Source: Daedaleopsis sinensis
Lineage: Eukaryota > Basidiomycota > Agaricomycetes > Polyporales > Polyporaceae
Direction: 5' to 3'
Length of the DNA: 64,000 nt
NCBI GenBank assembly: GCA_033807695.1
Contig: CM066304.1
Location: forward strand, 2,418,001-2,482,000
A program made the translations under genes and the position numbers. Numbering within the stretch: the stretch's first letter is position 1; each line of letters starts with the position of its first letter. The notes beneath the pieces are model-generated. The model was not told where the DNA came from, did no database searches, and worked only from the letters and a program-made list of their open reading frames with translations. Positions 33,058-44,859 of the stretch are shown piece by piece.

Positions 33058-36000
33058 ATGTCCGCCGTCGCCCTCCAGCCCCCCAACGCCGGCGACGAGG
33101 ATCTCGCCCAACTCTACCACCAGGTCCTGGCTGGCTTTGCGGAAGAGTCTCCGACCGGCGACCATCCTACTTCTCCTCCCCAAGATCGTGACGTCGACTC
33201 GCTCTACAATCCCTACCATGATGGCGAAGGTACCCCCACTGCGAACAGGCCCCATCCATCTCTGCGGTCGACTTCCAACTGTGCGTCTTTTCTGTTGCAG
33301 TGCCCGCCCAGTCTGATCTGAATTCTCTCAAGCTTCCCACTACGGTCTTCCTATTTCACCACATCCATCTCAACCACCACTACCCCCCGCACCGGTCAGC
33401 TCTTTAGCCAGTCCTCAATCTCCCTCCCAACGCGCCCCTCGACCTCTGCCTCGTATCCCAGGCTTTACGCCCGTACCGCCCCCGCCTCCACTGCCTAACA
33501 ACTCCAGCATGTACGGTCACAGCATGCCCGAAGCCCGTCCGTACTCAGGAGAGGAGCTGCGACATCAACCTACGAACAGCAGTGAATCGTGCGTGTTTTA
33601 ATCCGTGTTCAGCCACTGGGTAAGTCGTATTGATGATCTTTTGTACTCGTAAAGTGGCCGGTACCTGCCCCGAGCTCCATCCACCAATGGCTACAACAAC
33701 GGTCCGGTGAACCCCCCTGCCAATAGTGCCATGCTCCCCAGACTACCATCACTGAATGGTGCGTACGTGCCCGACGCTCGGCCAGGGTCTTCCGGTCCTC
33801 GTCCTGGCTCTGCAGAGAGCTCGTCAAGAGGACAGTACACCATGCCAGTCCCTGACACGTCCGAGACGTATGGGTGGCGCTCGCCCTCCAGCGAACCGCG
33901 CCGCCCACCACCCGGCGCCCAGCCTTCCAAGATCCCTGGCTACAGCCCCTATAACAGCGTCTACGAGGATGATCGTCCACCCAGTTCTCCTTCGGTCCAC
34001 GAGATATCGGACTACCGACCGTATTCTCAGCAATCGTCTTCGTCACTCACACCATCACCCGCTCTTCACCATAATCAGAGCTGTGAGAGCACTGTTTGCA
34101 TTTCGTATGATACATCTCTCATTCTTGATCATCCAGATGGCTCGGCACAGGCGCTGGGGCGAACAACATCAACAGGTTCGGCGGGATCCCTGCCGTACCC
34201 GGGCGGACTCGAACGCAACTCATCCTACACTACGCGCACCACTGTATCCTCGACATACCAAGATAGCGACGGGATAAACAGGCCTAGTTCATCACTGGCC
34301 ACAACCGTCGATCGCGGTAACTCGGTGGGTTCATACGTCTCAAAGGGCTCAGACGGTGGCTGGTCCACCTCGACGCCGCCTTCCATCGCTCCGACGTTTC
34401 AGCAACCACCTTCCCAGCACAGCTATTTCGGCAATGTGGACGTGTATACTGCGGCCCCGTCTATGCAACCGGTTGCCTCTTCGTCGACATGGCGCGATCC
34501 AGATCTGGTGCGTACAGTCCAAGACATCAAGCGACCGCTGGAGCTACATGACGGCTATGCGGAGGACGACGACGAGTTCTACGACTACGAGGAGGATCCT
34601 TCTGAGGACGGCGACGACCGCTTCTTCAACCCAGCTCTCCTCAGTCATATTGCCGTGCGACTCCGTGACAAGGTTCCCCGCGGAACCCATGTCAAAGGAA
34701 GCATACCGTATCCTCGGGCTTTCACGGGCAAAGATGTCGTGGTGAGTCGCAGTCAGCATCCATTGTGTGGAATAGGCTCTCATCCCGTCACAGTCGACCA
34801 TCCAGTCGCAGATCCAGCGCGAGCTGCTCGTCACGCACGGCATCTCCACCAACGACCGCCGCGCGGCACTCCAGGTCGCGCGCAGTCTGCAGAGCCAGCT
34901 GTTCTTCTACGAGGTCGAGTGGGTCGATCGGCCGCTGCAGGATGGGGTCGAGGATGTGTACATGTTCTGGGACGATCAGGAGGGCATGTCAGACGCCCGG
35001 ATGGAGCGGGAGGAGCTGCCCACAGCTGTCATCACCCTGCTCACGCGTTGCTATGCGTCGCTTTGCGATGAGGATAATCCGTGTTACTCCTACACGTGCC
35101 CTCGACGGGTAGGTTCCCCGGTGCTTGACTGTTTCGGTCGTACCTAATGCCTTGCCTCCCAGAGGAGCGCCTTGCCGCTGATTGCGACTGTGGAAAAGGA
35201 TGAGGAAGAGGACAAGGTACGGTTTCGAATCCGATGTTCTGTGGTCGCACTGCTGACCGACCGTCTTTATTCAGAATGAGTGGACACGAACAGTGCCCAG
35301 AGAGTTGCTGGTTACATTACCCGACAGCGAAGTCACCCGTCAAAGGCGTGTACCACTCATGAGTTGCTATGTCTCCCACACTAACATTCGGTACGCAGCA
35401 TCATTCACAAACTCATCGTCAAGGAAAAGCAGTACCTTCGCGATCTGGACACGATCGAGACAGTAAGTTCTGAACGGAAGCCCGCGACGTATCCTAATAC
35501 ACTCAACTTCTATCTCAGCTCTTTATTCGGCCCCTGCGCAATGCGAACCCACCGGTGATACGCATGAGCGAGATTGACGAGTTCATCGACGAGGTCTTTG
35601 GCAACGTCTTGGACCTGCGCGAATGCAACCGCCGCCTCCTGGAGATGATTTACGTGCGGCAGCGTGAGCAGTCGCCCGTCATCCAGGGCATCGGCGACAT
35701 CTTCCTCGAAGCTGCGACGGAATTCCGCCTTGCCTACCCGAACTACCTCGGACATCTGCCTGTAGCAGAGAAGCGCATGAAGGACGAGCTGGAGAAGAAC
35801 GCTGAGTTCAAGCGTTTCGTGGAGGTTCGTGGGCTTCTCGCCATGCGCTCAATACTGCATCCTCACTCTACCATAGCAATGCTCGCGTCACCCCGATGCC
35901 CACCGGCTGGACCTCAAGCACTTCCTGAGCCGGCCGTCCGAGCATCTGCAGAAGTACCCGGTGCTGCTAGAGGCCATTTGCAACGAAACGACCGAGGGCA

Positions 36001-39000
36001 ACCCCGACGTCGAGTTCCTCGAGGAAGCCATTGCAGCCATCAGGAAGCTGCAGACCGTTGCGCAATTATGGACTTGGCAGTCTGCTATGGGCAAGGGCCC
36101 TACCGGAAAGATGGAATGGCACAACCTCGTGTCCGAGGAGCAACGGCAGACACTCTCCAAGCATGAAACAAAGCGCCAGAAGTAGGTGCCTTGACGGATA
36201 TGGCCTACGTTGTGACTGACGTGTTGGTTAGCATCATATTCGAAGTCATCAAGGGTGAGATGGACTACGTCCGCGATCTCGAGAATATCGAAGTGGTACG
36301 TCTCTTCCTTCACCTGACTCTGTCCAGAATGCTGATGCGTTCTTCAAGATGTACGTCGGCCCGTTGCGAGAGATGGACCCGCCCATCATCCCGCGCGATC
36401 GCCTCGAGCAGTTCATCCAGGAGGTCTTCCACAACTACGCGGAGCTCCACAGCCACCACCGGCGCATGCTCGAGAAGCTGCACGAGATCCAGCGCGACGA
36501 GCACCCGGTCATCCGGAGCATCACTGCAGCGATCTACGACGCGGTCCTGAACTTCAGGGAGGCGTACATGGAGTACATCCCGAACTACCCCATCGCGGCG
36601 TACCGTATCGACGACGAGATGGCGAACAACCCGCAGTTCAAGACTTTCGTTGACGTGGGTGTCTCATCTGCGATCTGCCCGAACGGTATTGACGAAGGTT
36701 GTCTCTTTGCAGCAATGCACGCGCCACGCCGATTCGCATCGCCTGGACATGAAGAACTTCATCAACCGGCCGATTCCGCGTCTCCTCCGTTACGAGCTGC
36801 TGTTGAAGAACATTCTCGACGAGACCCCAGAGGGTCACGAAGACCGGGACTACATCCCGCAGGTCCTAGACGTCATCAAGGCACTTGGCAAGGAGACAGA
36901 GCCGGGTGTTGTGTCTGCGAAGCAGAAGGTCGAAGTATGGCGCTACAACTCGAACTTAGTCTTCAAGACCGGCGAGTACATCGTACGTATCGCTCGCATA
37001 ATCATGGTTCGCCGTATGGAAAGTTCACTGATGTTATCCAAACGTAGGACATGGACCTGTTGAATGAGAACCGCTCGTTGATTCACACCGGCAAGTTGCT
37101 CCGCCAGCCTGACAGTGGTTTCGAATGGAATGGCTGGACCGAGCTGTTCGTTCTCCTCTTCGATAACTATCGTAAGTCAACTCGCAATTGGTGTTTCAGG
37201 GAACTATGTACTTAAAAGCGTGCTGGCCATAGTGGTGATGACAAAGCCGAGGGAGAAGGAAGGGGTCACCAAGTATTCTGTCTACCGACGGGTGAGCGCG
37301 CCGTCTCGCTCCCCTCATGACCACTGCTGACACCCTACCAGCCAATCCCTCTGGATCTGCTCACGCTCGCAAACTTCACCGACCCACCCACACAGCGCGG
37401 GAACAGCATCTTGCGCCTGGGTCGCTCAGAGCGCCACGCCGGTGACACAGGCACGCCGACAGGCATGGGTGCGACCTCGCCCGAGTCTGCGAATGACTCC
37501 AGGCTTGTGTACCCGTGCACCATCCATCACAACGGGCGTCTGGGCGGGCTGTACACCGTGTTCGCCGAGTCAACGCAGGCGCGGAGCGAGTGGAAGCAGA
37601 AGCTCGAGGAGGCGATCGGCCTGCGCAAGGTCGTGCAGGACTCGAACAAGGTGTTCGAGATCGAGACGTTGAGCGCGGACACCTTCCTCGTCCCGTCTAT
37701 GATGGCGAACTCGGGCGCGGCGTGGAGCCACGGGGAGGCGTTCACGGGGAAGGTCACTTGCTCGGTGCCCTTCAGTGAGTCCCTTTCTCTAGGCTGTTCG
37801 TGGTGTGTTTCTGATCAAGCTCACTCGTGCTAGCTACCGCGGATGGGCGTGGGCTTGTCGCGATCGGGTGTGCGGAGGGTGTCTGGATCGGGTTCCGGCA
37901 CGACTCGCGATGTACGTCTCCTTCTCCCACCTCGACGACGCTCAACCGCTAACGCAGATCTATCTGTCCACCAGCGCTCCGTCGTGTGCTCCATCTCAAG
38001 ATGGTCACCCAGTGTGCGATGTTGGAGGACTTCGGTATTTTCCTCGTGTTGGCCGACAAGGTGAGCTGTCTTGCAACGATCATGAATGCTCTCCGAGACT
38101 GATGATTGTGGTCGAAGTCGCTGTTCGCATATCACATCGAGGCGTTAGTGCCCTCATCGCCTCAGAGCGCCCATACGTCCCAGACCCCTCAGAAGCTCAG
38201 CGGGAACAAGGACGTGCACTTCTTCAGCGTTGGGAACCTGAACGGGCGCACTCTCGTCATCTACATGAAGAAGAAAGGAGTACGTGATTGCGTTCCGACG
38301 CTCTGGTCTATCAGACTGCTAATGTCGGAGTAGCTCGACAGCGTCTTCCGTGTCCTCGAGCCTGTCGTGGGCAAGATCAACGAGCGGACGAAGGCTCCGC
38401 AGACATTCGGGTCTCGGCTTGGTCTGCGCTCACAGCGATCGGAGTGGTTCCGAGTATACAGAGTGAGTGTTCTGTGTTCATATGGGGACGAGAGGTATTA
38501 ATATCTGCGTATAGGACTTCTTCCTTCCGTCGGAAGCCTTCGACTTGCTCTTCTTGAAAGCGAAGATCGTCATTCTGTGTACGAAAGGCTTTGAGATCAT
38601 GGACCTCACTGAGTAAGTACGGCGTCTAGCTGCCCCACCATAGTTATTGACGTTTCTTCAGCTTCAAGAGTGTCACCATTCCACAACGTGACGATCCTCG
38701 CCTCGAAAAGTTGGCTAAGCGATGCGAGAGCTGTCGCCCGATGGGGATGTTCCGGTCCAGCAATGACGAGTTCTTGCTGTGCTACGACGGTACGCATGTC
38801 ACCGCGATATCCGCTTGACGAGACCCACTAATGCCTGTGGATCGTAGAGTTTGGCTTGTACGTTGACCGTCATGGTGACCCCAGCCGCTCCAACGGTACC
38901 ATCGAATGGGAGGGTACCGCCGAACATGTCGCGTGGCACCCGCCATACGTCCTTCTCTTTGACAGCCGATTCATCGAGATCCGACATGTCGAGACCGGAC

Positions 39001-39347
39001 GACTTGCTCAGATCATCCCTGGCAACGATGTACGCTGTATCTGGGATGGTCGGGGCGTCACCGGTGTACCTCCTGCGACGCCGGTGCAAGATGGGTATGG
39101 CCAGGAGATGATTTCTCAGGAACCCCGCGTACATGGTGTGATGAACGCGACCGACGCCCCGGCGCTCGCCCCTCAATCCCGGGGTCCACGGCCGATCGCC
39201 CAACATGTCTTTGAACTCATCCCTACGATACCCCTCTACCTCCCTGGATCTCTGGCCTCGCCATCACAATCTACGACTTACTTCTCGCAGAATAACTCAC
39301 CCCCGCACTCCCCTCGCCTCAACCCAGCGCTTTCGTGGCGTTCATGA
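33058..39347 (+). CDS. ROM2: Rho1 guanine-nucleotide exchange factor (DEP-DH-DH-PH-CNH)
   Basis: An activator of Rho1 GTPase in cell-wall integrity and polar growth, acting at the plasma membrane. The ATG at 33058 gives MSAVALQPPNAGDEDLAQLY; a long Ser/Pro-rich N-terminus follows. A DEP domain lies at about 34620-35110 (FFNPALLSHIAVRLRDKVPR ... LQVARSLQSQLFFYEVEWVD). A first DH domain spans about 35400-36180 (IIHKLIVKEKQYLRDLDTIE, then HLQKYPVLLEAICNETTEGN), a second 36230-36980 (IIFEVIKGEMDYVRDLENIE, FINRPIPRLLRYELLLKNIL). The PH domain follows (LIHTGKLLRQPDSGFEWNGW, TELFVLLFDNYLVMTKP). The C-terminal half is a CNH (citron homology) domain, with VLHLKMVTQCAMLEDFGIFL, FLPSEAFDLLFLKAKIVILC and GIFLVLADK-type strands, ending PHSPRLNPALSWRS. 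About 15-20 short introns. I believe the tandem DH arrangement is shared by relatives, but cannot verify it here. Confidence 0.9.
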
Positions 39348-39849
39348 TCTATGATGATTACGAACCGTCTCCTTCCTGAACAACTCTAATCTGCACGCGC
39401 GAACCAATGCAGCGGATATGCGTTGGGGTGCACTATGCGAGACGACAGCTATTCACTGACAAGTATTTTATGTGAATATAGACATTCTGTAATAACATCG
39501 TCGACCTCGCCCCCGCTGTAGTTATCGCTCGTGTCTTTACTTATGTGATGGTTATCTCTCAGGCGTCACCATTCACCTGGAGGTGCCCAGTCCAACTGCT
39601 TGCGGGACCGGGAATGGTCCCCTGGTCCCTAGCTCCTGCCACACTCGTCTCAATAATGAAGAACTCCAGGAGAAGAGTGACCGACATTGCGAATGTCACG
39701 ATCCGTACGCGCGCGACACCTGCCAGGATACTGGCCCCTTAACGTCAACTGGCCCAGCCGGCAACCCGGTGCAGGAAGGCGATCCTCTCAGTGACAGACG
39801 GCAATATGTATGACGAACTAACCCGCACATGCCACGTCCTGATTCGGAG

Positions 39850-40004
39850 CGCGCAATCGTCGTCGTCTTGAACTTGTCGAAGGTGAGGTCGATGCGGGGG
39901 TAGTTCTTGAGTGCATCGCTGAGCAGCTTCGAATTCCAGTCGAACGAGCGGCGCTTGCCATCACCGACATGGGCCCGAATACTAGACTCGTCGGTACGAG
40001 CGGC
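39850..40004 (-). pseudogene. Coding-looking fragment, unknown family
   Basis: After an acceptor-like CCTAG the minus strand reads AARTDESSIRAHVGDGKRRS, FDWNSKLLSDALKNYPRID and LTFDKFKTTTIARSE, with balanced, protein-like composition. I do not recognise the family, and no start, stop or neighbouring exon could be fixed. It could be an exon of a small gene shared with 40190-40372 or a remnant. Confidence 0.3.
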
Positions 40005-40189
40005 CTAGGCAGCCTCGTCACCTCGTGTATGGTCAACGAGCGAAGGCACATGTTAGCGTGCTCTCAGTCAGCTCACTCAAAGAGAATAGAGTGCATCAGC
40101 AAAGGGGCGACGGTTGAGAGCTATAGTCAACGTACTCCTTCGTAGTCGCGATGCTATCGCGACGACGTCGACTGCTAGTGGTCCGCGAT

Positions 40190-40372
40190 CTAGTATGGGT
40201 CCCATGCAAGCAAGTGGTCGGCCACCGTGCCGGGCCTGACGTGGACGACGGCGTACGTTTCGCGTCCTCCCTTGAGGACGTACGCGCGGCCGCTGCCACC
40301 GGGCGGGCACGGCACGCAGGCTACACTCGGTGCCACGTCTTCTGAGGTCGCAGCGGCGCGGAGGATAGGAGG
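40190..40372 (-). pseudogene. Coding-looking fragment ending in stop, unknown family
   Basis: After an acceptor (CACATAG) the minus strand is open for 60 codons: PPILRAAATSEDVAPSVACV, PCPPGGSGRAYVLKGGRETY and AVVHVRPGTVADHLLAWDPY, then TAG. A matching upstream intron with donor GTACGTTTGG (67 nt) exists, but the exon before it is not clear. It may be the 3' end of a small gene or a decayed copy. No family recognised. Confidence 0.35.
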
Positions 40373-40841
40373 CTATGTGTGTTCGACTTGCCACGACGCT
40401 CGCAGCTGGGCTCTTGCTATCTCGTGCCCAAACGTACTGCCAGTGAGTACTACTGTAGTAGATGCATGCGCATGATGATGTACCGTGTCTTAGATCCTCG
40501 ACCAGGATAGTGTGCCAGGGTTAGACTCGAAGCCAGTCTGTCGGGACGTGATGTGCGTTTGGGTGTTCACCGTTCACGGCTTGTGCCGTCGATGAACCCG
40601 AACGGATGGGGACGAGCCTATGCCAGGGCCCTGTCCCTCGGTGGCAATGCCCAATCATCTACCGTTATAGCTGCGACGTTCCCTGACGTTCCTTCTTGCT
40701 GCAGGAGGTCGAAACGAGTGTCGTCGACGTCTGATAATGACAGGGCGAGCACTGTACATAGTAATCAACAGGTACTCAAGCAAGTCCATATATACTATAG
40801 ATACATTTTGCCATTTAATACAGATCTAACTAGCTTTCTCT

Positions 40842-42320
40842 TCACTTCGGCGTCGACACCATAGGCATCTTCCGCACTGAAACTACCACCTGCACCCCAG
40901 CCTCCTCAAAGGCTCTCAGGATTGATTTAACCTCGGCAGCTCTCCCTTCTGCCTCGTAGGCCATAGAAACGCCCGTCTCTGCGCAATACGAGGTTATCTC
41001 CTCCATGACGATGTCCAGTCTGCGGAAGCGGGGAAACCTCCCCTCCGCCGTCAGAGTGTGGCAGAGGGCAGCCCACGCTCTGCCGCATCGTCCCAAACAC
41101 TCGACGCTCCCAACGAGATGAAATTCCAGACCCTCGAGCTGCGGGAAGGGCGAGCCGGTGGTGGTGGTGATATGGCCCTGCGGACTCGAACCCGGGTCTG
41201 AGCTGGTCGGCTGAGCAGGATGCTCCACCTCGCGCGAGAGCATGACGTTGAGGGCGGTGAGGAAGTAGGGGGAGATAAGGGGGTTCGGGCTCGTCTGGGC
41301 GTCCCGGTTTCGTTGGTGGTCCATGATCTCGCGCACGAACGTCGGGTACGCGTCGAACCTGATCCGCAGGGAGCGCAAACCCGAACAGACGGAGAGCGCG
41401 TCGTAGAGCGACGCGATCTTGTTTTCTATCAAGTAAGCGATGTCCGTTAGCTGGCTGCACGATGGACACGCAGAAAGGAATCAGGCTCACGTAGTTGTTG
41501 CTCAGTTAACACCCGAGGCATATGCTCAATCGCCACCACGTCGTTGATAACGACCGCGAGATGCTGCAGCGTACCCTTCACGGTAGGAAAGTACGGGATC
41601 CACGCTTCGCTCGTCTCCGGATCGCCCAATAGCTCGAGCCGCACGAGTGAAGACAGCTCGCCCATGGCCTGCAGGCCCTTCGCCAGCCTGGAGATCTCGA
41701 CATGGATATCCGCATCGTCGTTCCTGGAGACTACCTCGCTGAGTACCAATACGGTGAGAGTCTTTGGACGGTTCAAAGGCTTCAGGAACGGCGATGGGTC
41801 AGTGACGGGCTCCTCGTCTCCATTGCGCCACGTGCACAGGTTCGCCTCTTCGATAATGAGCACTTCGAGCGCGGGAAAGGTGTTCACGGCGGCCTGTGCG
41901 ATGCCGAGTAGGCTATTTGCCCAAAAGCGCGATATGGCGAGACAGCGGACATGCTTCAGGTACGTCAGGGGCGTTAGGTGCTGGGCGATCCATCTGTCCC
42001 AGCCCGGCTCCTCGACGGCCGTGAGGCAGAGATTCTTGACGAGAGGTGTGATGTCGGGGTACTTGCGTAGAATGGCGTGGAAAAGTTCGCGCCGCTCGGT
42101 AGCGGTGTTTCTGATCGCGTAGTCGCCGACATCGAGCGAGTAGGGGAGGATGATGGTGCCGAACAGGTTGCGTCGTGCCCTGGCCCGCCAGTACCTGCAG
42201 ACGAGTGCGAAACGCGCGAGCCCTTGGGGGTCATCTTGCAAGGCATCGATGATATGGTCAACGATGTCTTCATTTAGACGTCCAGGTATCGAGCTTGTGA
42301 TGCTGTAGATGTCATAGTGA
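40842..42320 (-). CDS. F-box-like protein of Agaricomycete type
   Basis: Likely a substrate adaptor of an SCF ubiquitin ligase, though many basidiomycete F-box proteins are uncharacterised. The N-terminal part reads SIPGRLNEDIVDHIIDALQD then ARFALVCRYWRARARRNLFG, which is the F-box pattern (L...I...I...L ... LV CR.W...AR..LF). Long leucine-rich, LRR-like sequence follows (YLKHVRCLAISRFWANSLLG, FPALEVLIIEE, LSSLVRLELLGDPETSEAWI). One intron (donor GTGAGCCTGATT near 41490, acceptor CTTGATAG) links EQQL to QNKIASLYDALSVCSGLRSL and the C-terminus ending RKMPMVSTPK. No Met is in frame before SIPGRL without an upstream exon, so the 5' end near 42320 is approximate. Confidence 0.68.
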
Positions 42321-43317
42321 GTCCTCTGTCAAGCAGCACAAGGCATCGTAGACATACTACATGGTGTATCACGCTGTAGATGATCAGATTGAATGAGGCG
42401 TGATATTCGATCGGTCGAGCCGGATGAGTCCTACTGCGTATGTAAGTGAATGGTTCTCAGTCTCCTTGTGCCCGCTATAGTACACCCTAAGATCGGAGGA
42501 CATACTTGTCACTAACTTGAAGGTAGAGGAACACAGACAGGCGCTAATCTTGCGGTTTGATACGACTGTTCCAAATCCGGCATACCAGGCGCTTGTATCC
42601 CGCGGCACAAGAGTACACCCGTGTTCTTCGGGTGGTCCCGTTACACCCGCATGCGCGCTCGTCAGATGCAACACAGCATCGGTCGAAACCAAAACCTCAT
42701 AAGGTACTAGCAGAGTGCGAAACGAGTCTCGTCCCTGAGTACTAGTGCTACCAATTAGTAGATGCAGTACTACGCGCACTTCAAGACTACTTTTGGCAGA
42801 ACGTCCACGCTGGCAAATACCCGTGTGAACTCGCCGTATAAGTACTTGCCTTCTAATAAGTTCTATGCATTGAGTGTCCCCGCCGTGATCAATATTAAAA
42901 ATAAGGGCCCGCCGGCGGGCAGTCTCTCAGCTGAGCCTGAGGGCCTATTCTCGAACCCGGGTTCAAGTTCAGTGCATCAATGGGACCAAATAGTAGACCA
43001 GATAGGGAATGGGACCTTGAAGATGGGACCCTACGTTGACCCTACGTCCGAGGAAGGCCGGTAGTCAATATTCAATGGCAGTGTTAACTAGACGGCATAC
43101 CTTCCACGTACTACTACTAATATACTCTACCCTGTCTCACAATAACCGCTCCCATCGGAGGTTGGTTACTTGTGAGACCAGACATCTCAGATTCAGAGTG
43201 CATAAATAATGAGAATCGGCAAGACTAAAGGTAACCAAACCGTCCACTCTCTTTCGCCTGAGGCCTTTTCACGACTGCACCCAGCCTGCTCTTCACAGTC
43301 TCCGGCATACGCTCAGG
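42321..43317. other. Intergenic region before the cysteine-rich secreted protein
   Basis: About 1 kb without a supported gene. It contains a perfect 14-bp palindrome (GCCCGCCGGCGGGC, about 42907-42920) and a CGAACCCGGGTTC palindrome near 42953. A 101-codon plus-strand frame (42762-43064) has no family resemblance. A CATAAATAA element at 43201 may serve the next gene. Confidence 0.4.
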
Positions 43318-43811
43318 ATGTTCATATTTGCTGCCATCCTTCTTGCCTGCGCAGTCGCCGCCGTCCAGGGCGCGTCCCTCGTCCAAAGGAGTAAGTCACA
43401 CTTCCCCTATGAGCCGTATAGTAGTACTCACCGCAAGTCCCAACCTGACTCCTGGCAGGCTGCGACTCCTGGCCTGTCTGCCAGCTCAGCGACGGAAGCC
43501 CGCTGATCAGCGACTGCAAGGAGGCCCTGAACCGGCTGAGTGGCCGGTGCCATGTGTTGAACGCGGCCGGGTCGCATTGCTCGACGTTGTCATCGTATGG
43601 AACATGCAAGGTCGACATGTGCGGCGACTACAACACGTGGATCAAGAAAGACATCGACTGCAAGCAGTACTTTAGGGATATCCTCAACATGTGCTCGGGC
43701 AACGGCCGTGTCGGTGGATACCACGATCCCGATACGTGCGCCTGGGAGGTTGGCTTCCCGTCCCTCCCGACTACGGACTACCATGCCCGGCTCCAGTTCT
43801 CGCACACCTGA
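43318..43811 (+). CDS. Small secreted cysteine-rich protein
   Basis: A 141-residue secreted protein of unknown function. Exon 1 (43318-43390) encodes the signal peptide MFIFAAILLACAVAAVQGAS. A 68-nt intron follows, and exon 2 (43459-43811) joins in frame through a split Ser codon. The mature part has ten cysteines, enough for five disulphides: CDSWPVCQLSDG, SDCKEAL, GRCHVL, GSHCSTLSSYGTCKVDMCGD, DIDCKQYFRDILNMCSGNGR and DTCAWEV. The sequence VGGYHDPDTCAW and the end TTDYHARLQFSHT are not motifs I can assign to a named family. Small size, secretion and an even cysteine number resemble the effector-like or cell-wall-associated proteins common in basidiomycetes. It stands alone between unrelated genes. 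Confidence 0.82.
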
Positions 43812-44859
43812 AGGCCTGAACGATAGTGCATCGTGAGTCTATCTCTCTCCCTTTGCGCTGATGTCAATAATGTCCGGTGCTCATGAACCATTCGTTTGTA
43901 CCAGCTGGCCCTTCGCGTCCTCTTAATTCGGATCTAGTCCTCGTATTAATCGTACTCGCTTTCCAAGCCACCCGGGCCTCGAAAGATACATCAGGAGAGC
44001 GGGCGATACTGTACGCATGAGATAGGAATGTTGAGTTTATCATGAGCTTTATAATGAGGTCAAACTTGAAGGAATGCGACGCACTTCAATCGCAAACTTG
44101 ACACATGGACTCGCATATTGAACGTTGAACCCATGATCATGTCCACGTGTGGCAAGTCTCCCGTTGCAACAGTACGTACGAGTCGAACACTGTGGGATAC
44201 CCAGCCTTCCAAGCCTGATGCGTTCGCGGCCAACGACGCCGGTCCCGGAGTCGGACTTCGCTCAATCGCCACGTGGCATAGTTCCGTACTCACTACTTAC
44301 AAATCGCGGACGTCTATGCGGAGTGTGCGCGGAAAATCGCGGCGCTTCCTTGTGCGGTCTTGCGCTGACAGAAAGGAAGAATATTACCTCGCGGTCGCCG
44401 GTCGGAGGCTCGGAGCGTGCAAAAAATTGACCATGCGGTGATAGGTTAACCGCGCCTCTCTCTCTTCATGGACGGGTGGACAGATTGGGTTAAATTGCTG
44501 ACAAGAGCCGGGGCGAACGGCGCATCGCGTCTGCGAACTCCTCTTCCCGTGGGTCTTGTCTCTTGGTGGGTTTTCCATGTCATGGGGTTCTGACGCTAGC
44601 GTTTCGGAATTCGGATCGACTGTATGTTCCGAATGAGAGAGGACTGTCGTCCGTCGAAGAAAAACTAGGTACATGCGTAATGGTGATACATACAATGGCA
44701 AAAGAGAGGTGGTCGACGTGGTCGACGGGATTCCCGAGTCGACATATAGAGACCGAGGGACAAACCCCGATCGCAACGGTATACTTCGACGCGCGGGTCT
44801 AGTTCCGAGGAGCCATGGGAATGTGAGGTATGACCTTGACGGTCGACTATGCTGGATCA
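43812..44859. other. Intergenic region, no gene seen
   Basis: About 1 kb between the 3' ends of the cysteine-rich protein and the DUF6534 gene. Only short overlapping frames with no resemblance to known proteins. No repeats noticed. Confidence 0.45.

Larger units (their letters stand above)
39348..40841. other. Intergenic region with coding-looking fragments
   Basis: No complete gene was assembled. Two minus-strand stretches described separately (39850-40004 and 40190-40372) read like exons. The rest shows only short chance frames. Its right end is the 3' side of the F-box-like gene. Confidence 0.4.

Noticed and set aside
39850..40004. Resemblance of SSIRAHVGDGKRRSFDW to the repeat of CVNH-type lectins
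   Set aside because: Only a few spaced residues agree, there is no cysteine pattern and no second repeat; not enough to name the family.
42907..42920. Perfect 14-bp GCCCGCCGGCGGGC palindrome as a terminator or origin element
   Set aside because: Short palindromes are common in GC-rich DNA and no gene ends or starts next to it.
42762..43064. 101-codon plus-strand frame
   Set aside because: No signal peptide, domain or splice support; part of it crosses a palindrome and repetitive GGGACC motifs.
43318..43811. Possible relation of the cysteine-rich protein to fungal killer-protein folds
   Set aside because: Cysteine number and secretion alone are not diagnostic, and the spacing could not be aligned with confidence.
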